64,000 bases of DNA from Collinsella aerofaciens (GTDB lineage: Bacteria; Actinomycetota; Coriobacteriia; Coriobacteriales; Coriobacteriaceae). Below, one piece after another: positions 55,739 through 64,000 of this stretch. The translations under genes were made by a program, and so were the position numbers. Each line of letters begins with the position of its first letter. Position 1 is the stretch's first letter. The notes under the pieces were generated by a model that worked only from the letters and a program-made list of their open reading frames with translations, was not told the DNA's origin and searched no databases. The DNA lies in assembly GCA_008671135.1 (NCBI GenBank), contig RQAP01000027.1:62001-126000 (forward strand), in the 5' to 3' direction.

Positions 55739-55762
55739 ACGATTCAGCTGTGGACAGCCGCC

Positions 55763-57244
<1,482 letters not shown>

Positions 57245-57249
57245 GGCAC

Positions 57250-60200
57250 TTACGCCTCCTTCTTGGTCGAAGCAACAGAGCTGGCGGTGGCGGGCGCAGC
57301 GCCAGCGACACCACCCGCCACATCAAAGCGAGCGACATCCGCGGCACTCGCGCGGCCGGTCACAATGTCAAACGCCAGCTCCTCGGCCTGCGCATGCGTC
57401 TTGCCCACGGCCTCGGCGGCGGCGACAATCGCCAGCACGCGCTCGTACTCGGTTGGAATGACCTTCACAAAGTGCTTGCTCATCGTCTCAAAGCTGTAGA
57501 GCAGCTTAATACCGCGCGGGCTCTGCGTCGCGTCCACGTGCTCCTGGATGAGCGCACGAATCTGCGCAAGCTCACCGGCCGTCGGGGCTTTAAGCTCAAC
57601 GCTCTCGTGGTTCACACGGGCATCGAGCGTGCCGTACTGGTCAAAGACGTAAGCCACGCCGCCCGTCATGCCGGCGGCGAAGTTCTGCCCGACCTCGCCC
57701 AGGATGAGCGCCAGACCTCCCGTCATGTACTCGCAGCCATGGTTGCCGCAGCCCTCGACCACCACCGTGGCACCGGAGTTGCGTACGCCAAAGCGCTGGC
57801 CGGCCAGGCCGTTAATGAAGCCGCGGCCACTCGTAGCGCCAAAGAACGCAACGTTGCCCACGATGATGTTCTCGTCGAACTTGTAGGTCGCATGCGGGTT
57901 GGGGCGCACCGACACCTCGCCGCCCGAAAGGCCCTTGCCAAAGTAGTCGTTGGCGTCGCCGCACACGTTGAGCGTAATGCCGCGCGGCAGAAAGGCGCCA
58001 AAGCTCTGACCGGCCGAACCATCGCAATCGATGGTGATGGAGCCGGCGGGCAGGCCCTCGGGATGCGCCTTGGTCACCGCGTTGCCCAAGATGGTGCCCA
58101 CGCAGCGGTTGACGTTGGCGATATCGGCGCGGAAGCGAATCGGACGCAGGTGCGCACGGGCATCGGCCGTATAGGGCACAAACAACGTGGAGTCAAGCGT
58201 CTTGTCGAGCTCGCTGTCCGCAGCCATCTGGGGCAGGAAGTGACGGCCGTCGGCACCCGGGATGTGGGCACCAAACTCACAGGTCGCGCTCGCCAGCACG
58301 GGCGACAGATCGAGCAGGTTGGCCTTGCGGTTGCCCGGGACCTCGATCTGGCGCAAGCACTCGGGATGGCCGACCATCTCGTCGACGGTGCGGAAGCCCA
58401 GGCTCGCCATGACCTCGCGCAGTTGCTCGGCAACAAAGAGCATAAAGTGCTCAACGTGCTCGGGCTTGCCGCGGAAGCCGCGACGCAGGCGGCAGTTTTG
58501 CGTCGCGATGCCGGCCGGGCAGGTATCCTGCTGGCAGTCGCGCTGCATGAGGCAGCCCATCGAGATGAGCGGCATGGTCGCAAAGCCAAACTCCTCGGCA
58601 CCCAGCAGGCAGGCGACGGCAACATCGGTGCCGTCCATGAGTTTGCCGTCGGCCTCGAGCACCACGCGCGAGCGCAGGCCGTTTTGCAGCAGCGTCTGCT
58701 GGGCCTCGGCAAGACCGAGCTCCAGCGGCAGACCGGCGTGCCAAATGGAATCGCGAGCAGCGGCACCCGAGCCGCCGTTGTGGCCGCTGATCAAAATCTT
58801 GTCGGCAGCGCCCTTGGCAACACCAGTGGCGATGGTGCCGACGCCGGCCTCGCTGACCAGCTTGACCGACACGCGCGCGCCGGGGTTGGCGTTCTTAAGG
58901 TCAAAGATCAGCTCTGCCAGGTCCTCGATGGAGTAGATGTCGTGGTGCGGCGGAGGCGAGATCAGGCCGATGCCGGGCGTGGACTGACGGACCTCGGCAA
59001 TCCAGGGGTAGACCTTCTTGCCGGGCAGGTGACCGCCCTCGCCGGGCTTGGCGCCCTGGGCCATCTTGATCTGAATCTCGAAGGCGCTGCACAGGTAGCG
59101 GCTCGTCACGCCAAATCGCGCACTTGCTACCTGCTTGATCGCGGAGTTCTTGGAGTCACCGTTAGCCAGCGGAGTCTCGCGGCGCGGGTCCTCGCCGCCC
59201 TCGCCGGAGTTGGAACGGCCATGCAGGCGGTTCATGGCGATGGCCATGCACTCGTGTGCTTCCTTGCTGATGGAGCCGTACGACATGGCGCCGGTGTTAA
59301 AGCGGCGGACGATGTTGAGCGCGGGCTCGACCTCGTCGAGTGCCGCCGGAGTGCGGCCGCTGGCATCAAAGTCGAGCAGGTCGCGCAGGCGCACGGCACG
59401 GCCGGTGCGGTGCAGGCGGGCGCTGTACTCCTTAAAGGTGTCGTAGCTGTCCTCACGGCAGGCGGTCTGCAGCAAGTAGACAGTCTGCGGATCGATGAGG
59501 TGATCCTCGCCGCCGAGCGGGCGCCACTTAGTCAGACCCAGTGTGGGCAGCTGATCGGGAGCCGGGCTCTTAAGGATGGCGAGCGCGGCGTCGTAGCGTT
59601 CGTTCTGCTCGCGCTCGACGTCCTCGACACCCATACCGCCCACACGGCTCACCGTGCCGGCAAAGTACGCGTTGACGAACTCGGGCGTAAAGCCCACGGC
59701 CTCGAAGATCTGCGCGGAGTGGTAGCTCTGCACCGTGGAGATGCCCATCTTGGACATGATGGAGACGATACCCGCCGTCGCGGCCTTATTGTAGTTGTCG
59801 ATGCCCTGCTCGGCCGTCACGTCCAGGTCGCCGCGCGCCGCCAGATCGCGAATGCACGCATGCGCGTTGTACGGATAGATGCCGCTCGCGGAGTAGCCCA
59901 CCAGCGCCGCAAAGTCGTGCGGAGACACGGCATCGCCGCACTCCACCACGATGTCGGCAAAGGTACGCACGCCGGCGCGGATCAGGTGGTTGTGCACGCA
60001 GCCCACAGCGAGCAGCGACGGCACGGGCACCTCGCCCGCAGCGGCACGATCGCTCAGCACCACGATGTTCACACCGTCGCGGACCGCAGCCTCAACGTCC
60101 TCGGAAAGCTGCTTAAGCGCAGCCTGCAGCGCGCCCTCGCCGGCGTCGCGGCGGTAGACGGCACGGAAGCGACGGGTCTTAAAGCCCACGCGGTCGATGG

Positions 60201-61947
60201 CGCAGATGCGGTCGAACTCCTCCTCGTTGAGCAACGGGCGCTCCAGGCGCACCAGCTGGCAGGCCGTGCGGGAGTCCTCGAGCAGGTTACCGTGGTTGCC
60301 CAGGTAGAGCGTGGTCGAGGTTACCATATGCTCGCGCAGGGCATCGATCGGCGGATTCGTGACCTGGGCGAACAGCTGATAGAAGTAATCGAAGAACGAA
60401 CGCGTCTTCTTGGACAGGCAGGCCAGCGGCGCATCGATACCCATCGAAGCGAGCGGTGCCTTGCCCTGCTGGGCCATGGGGCGCACGACCTCGTCAACAT
60501 CATCCCAGTGATAGCCGAGCTTGGCCATACGCACGGCGGTAGGCACCTCGTCGTCCTCGGCGGGTGTTGCCGCAACGGGCTCATCGAGCGCGTCGACGGT
60601 CAGCGTCTCCTCGGCAATCCAATCACGGTAGGGCTTTTCCTTGGCGTAACGGGCACGCAGCTCGTCGTTGTAGATGACGCGACCGCGGGCAAAGTCGACC
60701 TCGAGCATCTGGCCCGGCCCCAGACAGCCGCTCGTCAGAATGTTCTCGGGGCTCACCTCGATGGTGCCCACCTCGCTTGCCAGCATAAAGCGACCGTCGC
60801 GCGTCACATAGTAGCGGGCGGGACGCAGGCCGTTGCGGTCGAGGGCAGCACCCAGGGTACGGCCGTCGGTAAAGGCGATGGCGGCCGGGCCGTCCCAGGG
60901 CTCCATGAGCATGGACTGGTAGGCGTCGTAGGCGCGGCGCTCCTCGCTCAGGCTGTCGTTGTGGTCCCACGGCTCGGGCAGCAGCATGGACGCGGCACGC
61001 GTGAGCGGACGGCCGTTCATGACCAAAAACTCAAGCACATTGTCCAGAATCGCGGAGTCGGAGCCCTCGCGGTTGATGATGGGCATCACGCGCTCAAGAT
61101 CGTGCTGCAGCACGGGGCTGTACAGGTTGGGTTCGCGGGCGCGAATCCAGTTGACGTTGCCCTTGAGGGTGTTGATCTCGCCGTTGTGGATGATAAAGCG
61201 GTTGGGATGTGCGCGCTCCCAGCTGGGCGTGGTGTTGGTGGAGTAGCGCGAGTGGACGAGCGCCACGGCCGTTTTGACGGCGGCGTCGTTGAGGTCGATG
61301 AAGAAACGGCGCATCTGCGTGGCCACAAGCATGCCCTTGTACACGATGGTGCGCGAGCTCATGGAGCACACATAGAAGATCTTGTCGCGCAGGGCGAACT
61401 CAGCGTCGGCCTTCTTTTCGATGGTGCGGCGGCACACGTACAGGCGACGCTCAAAGGCATCGCCGGCGGGCGTGTCGTCCGGACGGCCCAGGAAAGCCTG
61501 CAGGATAGTAGGCATGCAGGCGCGGGCCGTCTCGCCCAGGTCGTGCGGGTCGACCGGCACCTCGCGCCAGAAGAGCAGCGGCACGCCGGCTTCGGCGCAG
61601 CCCTCCTCAAACACGCGGCGGGCATCCTCTACACCCTTGTCGTCCTGCGGGAAGAACAGCATGGCCACGCCATAGTCGCCCTCTGCCGGCAGAATCTGAC
61701 CGCACTTTTGAGCCTCTTTACGGAAAAAGTGATGCGGAACCTGGAACAGGATGCCAGCGCCGTCGCCGGTGTTCTTCTCGAGTCCCGTACCACCGCGGTG
61801 CTCCAAGTTAACCAGAATGGACAGTGCATCGTCCAGAATCTGGTGATGGCGCTCACCGTTGATATCGGCAAGCGCGCCGATGCCACATGCATCGTGGTCG
61901 AATTCGGGGCGATAAAGGCCCTGCTGCTGAGCGGAATCTGCCTGCAT
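57250..61947 (-). CDS. gltB: Glutamate synthase large subunit
   Basis: Converts glutamine and 2-oxoglutarate to two glutamates; 1,565 residues, the normal length. The N-terminal glutaminase nucleophile is C21 in FDHDACGIGA, so a 20-residue propeptide must be removed. The FMN-binding synthase domain follows, with the [3Fe-4S] cysteines in CLMQRDCQQDTCPAGIA near 1129, and the C-terminal beta-helix domain. GGGGAGG lies six bases before the ATG. Together with gltD this allows ammonium assimilation by the GS-GOGAT route. Confidence 0.97.
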   Translation of the reverse strand: MQADSAQQQGLYRPEFDHDACGIGALADINGERHHQILDDALSILVNLEHRGGTGLEKNTGDGAGILFQVPHHFFRKEAQKCGQILPAEGDYGVAMLFFPQDDKGVEDARRVFEEGCAEAGVPLLFWREVPVDPHDLGETARACMPTILQAFLGRPDDTPAGDAFERRLYVCRRTIEKKADAEFALRDKIFYVCSMSSRTIVYKGMLVATQMRRFFIDLNDAAVKTAVALVHSRYSTNTTPSWERAHPNRFIIHNGEINTLKGNVNWIRAREPNLYSPVLQHDLERVMPIINREGSDSAILDNVLEFLVMNGRPLTRAASMLLPEPWDHNDSLSEERRAYDAYQSMLMEPWDGPAAIAFTDGRTLGAALDRNGLRPARYYVTRDGRFMLASEVGTIEVSPENILTSGCLGPGQMLEVDFARGRVIYNDELRARYAKEKPYRDWIAEETLTVDALDEPVAATPAEDDEVPTAVRMAKLGYHWDDVDEVVRPMAQQGKAPLASMGIDAPLACLSKKTRSFFDYFYQLFAQVTNPPIDALREHMVTSTTLYLGNHGNLLEDSRTACQLVRLERPLLNEEEFDRICAIDRVGFKTRRFRAVYRRDAGEGALQAALKQLSEDVEAAVRDGVNIVVLSDRAAAGEVPVPSLLAVGCVHNHLIRAGVRTFADIVVECGDAVSPHDFAALVGYSASGIYPYNAHACIRDLAARGDLDVTAEQGIDNYNKAATAGIVSIMSKMGISTVQSYHSAQIFEAVGFTPEFVNAYFAGTVSRVGGMGVEDVEREQNERYDAALAILKSPAPDQLPTLGLTKWRPLGGEDHLIDPQTVYLLQTACREDSYDTFKEYSARLHRTGRAVRLRDLLDFDASGRTPAALDEVEPALNIVRRFNTGAMSYGSISKEAHECMAIAMNRLHGRSNSGEGGEDPRRETPLANGDSKNSAIKQVASARFGVTSRYLCSAFEIQIKMAQGAKPGEGGHLPGKKVYPWIAEVRQSTPGIGLISPPPHHDIYSIEDLAELIFDLKNANPGARVSVKLVSEAGVGTIATGVAKGAADKILISGHNGGSGAAARDSIWHAGLPLELGLAEAQQTLLQNGLRSRVVLEADGKLMDGTDVAVACLLGAEEFGFATMPLISMGCLMQRDCQQDTCPAGIATQNCRLRRGFRGKPEHVEHFMLFVAEQLREVMASLGFRTVDEMVGHPECLRQIEVPGNRKANLLDLSPVLASATCEFGAHIPGADGRHFLPQMAADSELDKTLDSTLFVPYTADARAHLRPIRFRADIANVNRCVGTILGNAVTKAHPEGLPAGSITIDCDGSAGQSFGAFLPRGITLNVCGDANDYFGKGLSGGEVSVRPNPHATYKFDENIIVGNVAFFGATSGRGFINGLAGQRFGVRNSGATVVVEGCGNHGCEYMTGGLALILGEVGQNFAAGMTGGVAYVFDQYGTLDARVNHESVELKAPTAGELAQIRALIQEHVDATQSPRGIKLLYSFETMSKHFVKVIPTEYERVLAIVAAAEAVGKTHAQAEELAFDIVTGRASAADVARFDVAGGVAGAAPATASSVASTKKEA

Positions 61948-62309
61948 CGCGATCCTCCCCTAGGTGTTAGACAGTCAGTTGACTAGGCATACTAGAAGCA
62001 TCACCGGTCCGTTGTGTTTCCCGCCCGTTTCGAAACAATCGCTTAACGCACGCCCTACGAGTGGACACCGCCGACCTCAAGGGCGACAACATAGGCCCCA
62101 AGTTCGGCCCGTATGCTCACCGCTTCAAACATCTCAATCTGTAACAGTAAGACCCAATTTCCATCCCCAGTTGTTACAGATCAAGACATTTCGGCAACCC
62201 CCTTTCCCCACCCCATTCAAATACAACTATTTTGTTAGTCATAGTTAACTTTTGAGCCTAAAACGGGTATCCTTTGCGGCGTCAAACAAACGGCACACAG
62301 GAGCGCACC
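61948..62309. promoter_or_regulatory. Divergent promoter region of gltB and the Nramp gene
   Basis: 362 bases. One unit of the 80-bp family lies at 62130-62187. Near the transporter start GTTAGTCATAGTTAAC (about 62235-62250) is an imperfect inverted repeat with GTTA/TAAC ends, a possible metalloregulator site. No riboswitch was recognised. Confidence 0.4.
62130..62187. repeat. 80-bp-period palindrome family, single unit D
   Basis: CATCTCAATCTGTAACA and TTGTTACAGATCAAGACA arms with a ~24-base middle. The only complete single copy in the window. Confidence 0.9.
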
Positions 62310-63566
62310 ATGCTCAACCATCTCAAACAACATTTTGGCTCCCGACGCACCGGCGGTCACGGAGGCCTAGACATTGCGCGGCATATCGGCCCCGGGCTGC
62401 TCGTGACCGTCGGCTTTATCGATCCGGGCAACTGGGCCTCCAACATGGCCGCCGGCTCGCAGTTTGGCTACGCGCTGCTGTGGATCGTCACGCTGTCCAC
62501 GATCATGCTCATCGTGCTGCAGCACAACGCGGCGCACTTGGGCATCGCCACGGGCACCTGTCTTGCCGAGGCCACGACACGCTACCTCCCCCGCATCGTG
62601 GGACGCGCAGTACTCGCCAGCGCCTATCTCGCGACCATCGCCACCGCCATGGCCGAAGTCCTGGGTGGCGCGATTGCCCTTCAAATGCTCTTTGGGCTGC
62701 CCGTGCGCGCGGGCTGCGTCATCGTGGCGGCAGTATCGATGGCGATGCTCATGACGAGCTCCTACAAGCGCGCCGAGCGATGGATCATCGCCTTCGTAGG
62801 CGTGGTAGGACTCTCGCTTTTGGCTGAACTTACGCTGGCCAAGGTCGACTGGCCGCAGGCCGCCGCAAGCTGGATCACACCCAGTATGCCCACCGGCTCG
62901 GCCGCGATTATCGTAAGTGTCCTAGGCGCGGTCGTTATGCCCCACAACCTCTTCCTGCACTCCGAGGTCATCCAATCCATGCACTTCGAAGGCCAAGGCG
63001 AGCAGGTTATCGAGGAACGTCTGCGCTACGAGCTCTTCGACACGCTCTTTTCGATGGGCGTGGGCTGGGCGATCAACTCGGCCATGGTCATCCTGGCCGC
63101 AGCGACCTTCTTTGCGCATGGCATTGTCGTAGACGACCTCGCCGTCGCAGCGGACACGCTCTCCCCCATTCTGGGCCCGGCAAGCTCGACCATCTTTGCG
63201 GTGGCACTGCTGTTTGCGGGCATATCGAGTAGTGTGACGGTGGGCATGGCGGCAGGCACCATCACCGCGGGCATGTTCGACGAGGAATACGACATCCACG
63301 ACCGACATTCCTCGATCGGGGTGGCGGCCTGTTTCGTCGGCGCAGTGACGGCGTGTTTGGTCGTCCCGAATCCTTTTGAGGGTCTCATCTGGAGTCAGGC
63401 GCTGCTGTCTCTTCAGCTGCCGATTACGGTCTTTGTGCTCATACGGCTCACCAGCTCACGCCGCGTCATGGGCAAATACGCCAACTCGCGCCCGCTCAAC
63501 GCGCTGCTCGTAGGGATCGGTGCCATCGTGACGATTCTCGACATCGTGCTGCTAACGGGAATGTAA
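62310..63566 (+). CDS. Nramp-family divalent metal transporter (MntH-like)
   Basis: Proton-coupled Mn2+/Fe2+ importer of 418 residues with about eleven membrane segments. The metal-binding motifs are DPGN at 38-41 in FIDPGNWASN and MPHN near 210 in VMPHNLFLHS. ACAGGAG precedes the ATG. A possible metalloregulator site lies upstream. Manganese or iron specificity cannot be told from sequence. Confidence 0.93.
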   Translation: MLNHLKQHFGSRRTGGHGGLDIARHIGPGLLVTVGFIDPGNWASNMAAGSQFGYALLWIVTLSTIMLIVLQHNAAHLGIATGTCLAEATTRYLPRIVGRAVLASAYLATIATAMAEVLGGAIALQMLFGLPVRAGCVIVAAVSMAMLMTSSYKRAERWIIAFVGVVGLSLLAELTLAKVDWPQAAASWITPSMPTGSAAIIVSVLGAVVMPHNLFLHSEVIQSMHFEGQGEQVIEERLRYELFDTLFSMGVGWAINSAMVILAAATFFAHGIVVDDLAVAADTLSPILGPASSTIFAVALLFAGISSSVTVGMAAGTITAGMFDEEYDIHDRHSSIGVAACFVGAVTACLVVPNPFEGLIWSQALLSLQLPITVFVLIRLTSSRRVMGKYANSRPLNALLVGIGAIVTILDIVLLTGM

Positions 63567-63594
63567 TTGGGATGGCGTGGCTGTCCAGATATAA

Positions 63595-63616
63595 CGTCTT
63601 AATCTGTAACACGTGA
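63595..63616. repeat. Half unit of the 80-bp palindrome family (E)
   Basis: CGTCTTAATCTGTAACA matches the left arm; no right arm follows, so it is a decayed or truncated copy, just after the Nramp gene. Confidence 0.7.
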
Positions 63617-63642
63617 GACCGTTTTAAACCGTCAGATAAATC

Positions 63643-63678
63643 AAAAGGGTCCCGGCCGAGAATTCGACCGGGACCCTT
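63643..63678. terminator. Bidirectional terminator between Nramp and rubredoxin genes
   Basis: AAGGGTCCCGG and CCGGGACCCTT form a perfect 11-bp stem around CCGAGAATTCGA, with AAAA before and TTTTG on the minus strand. Confidence 0.88.
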
Positions 63679-63717
63679 GGACAGAGCTATGTTCGGCTTT
63701 CGCCGTGTGCCTGCGAG

Positions 63718-63861
63718 TTACTCCTCGACGAGCTCAAACTGATCGGGACCGACGCCGCACACCGGGCACACGTAATCCTCGGGCAGCTCGGGCGTGTCGA
63801 CCTCAACCTCGTAACCGCAAACGGTGCACACAAACTTATACGTCTTCTTTTCCTCAGCCAT
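63718..63861 (-). CDS. Rubredoxin
   Basis: 47-residue electron carrier, too short for most gene finders. It reads MAEEKKTYKFVCTVCGYEVE at the start, with the iron-binding pairs CTVCGY (C12, C15) and CPVCGVGP (C32, C35). GGAGA precedes the ATG. Rubredoxins in anaerobes pass electrons to superoxide- or peroxide-reducing enzymes. An AT-rich promoter lies upstream, with TTGCAT, 16 bases and TATACT. Confidence 0.95.
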   Translation of the reverse strand: MAEEKKTYKFVCTVCGYEVEVDTPELPEDYVCPVCGVGPDQFELVEE

Positions 63862-63949
63862 GATGTTCTCCTCTCGAACGTGACTGCTGGTGTACTTACT
63901 TATTAGTATATATTCTCAATAGTATAATGCAAGTATTTTTAGAACATTT

Positions 63950-64000
63950 CTAGCCTTGATACGACGAGGCTTTGGGCGGCGTCTTGCCCTTTAGCACCTT
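63950..64000 (-). CDS. C-terminal end of a gene running off the right edge
   Basis: The minus-strand frame reads KVLKGKTPPKASSYQG followed by TAG. Sixteen residues are not enough to identify it. It is codirectional with rubredoxin and 88 bases upstream of it. Confidence 0.5.
   Translation of the reverse strand, partial: KVLKGKTPPKASSYQG

Overview
The window reads as chromosome of a high-GC, anaerobic, gut-type actinobacterium, most likely a Collinsella-like member of the Coriobacteriia. This is inference from gene content and style: an [FeFe] hydrogenase, sugar PTS systems, a FucO-type dehydrogenase, rubredoxin, AddAB-type recombination enzymes, GC-rich codon use and good Shine-Dalgarno sites. 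No rRNA, tRNA, CRISPR array or prophage was recognised.

Layout. 1-10.4 kb: minus-strand replication and repair block (dnaE, cut by the left edge; addA, addB) and a YerC-type regulator. 10.6-17.2 kb: small membrane protein, Rrf2 regulator divergent from cysK, mnmA, a HipA-like kinase with its own helix-turn-helix, an M42 peptidase, and a 237-bp element with inverted ends. 17.2-23.1 kb: FucO-like dehydrogenase, an AT-rich island (LURP-one-like protein plus the tail of an ABC ATPase), a DUF1275 membrane protein and a YgiQ radical-SAM protein. 23.1-27.2 kb: beta-glucoside PTS, GH1 phospho-glucosidase and divergent AraC regulator. 27.2-34.7 kb: CPBP protease, orphan RelB/DinJ antitoxin, and an operon joining a NuoF/GltD-like flavoprotein, an [FeFe] hydrogenase and an ABC importer whose permease and ATPase are fused. 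34.8-39.6 kb: alpha-glucoside PTS operon (EIIA, BglG-type antiterminator, EIICB, GH4). 39.7-43.4 kb: flavodoxin-ferredoxin protein and DEAD-box helicase. 44-47.2 kb: FHA protein and Ser/Thr kinase. 47.8-51 kb: copper module copA-copZ-csoR with a CsoR-type box. 51-57 kb: zinc-ribbon membrane protein, amidohydrolase, an AbiEi/DUF559-like protein, an unknown protein, gltD. 57-64 kb: gltB, an Nramp transporter, rubredoxin and the end of one more gene.

The most unusual feature is a family of ~59-bp palindromes (arms TGTCTCGATCTGTAACA / TGTTACAGATCGAGACA) that recur with an 80-81 bp period at every multi-copy locus: six tandem units before copA, and pairs at 43.7, 53.2 and 54.5 kb. The last two pairs bracket a single gene encoding a predicted PD-(D/E)XK (DUF559-like) nuclease almost to the base. 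At least four other palindromic repeat families are scattered between genes. A second non-obvious link is a pair of TACCGTT direct repeats with a 21-bp period, present both at the araC/beta-glucosidase promoter and upstream of the alpha-glucoside PTS operon 13 kb away, which suggests one AraC regulator controls both. The only EIIA in the window lies in the second operon and could serve both permeases.
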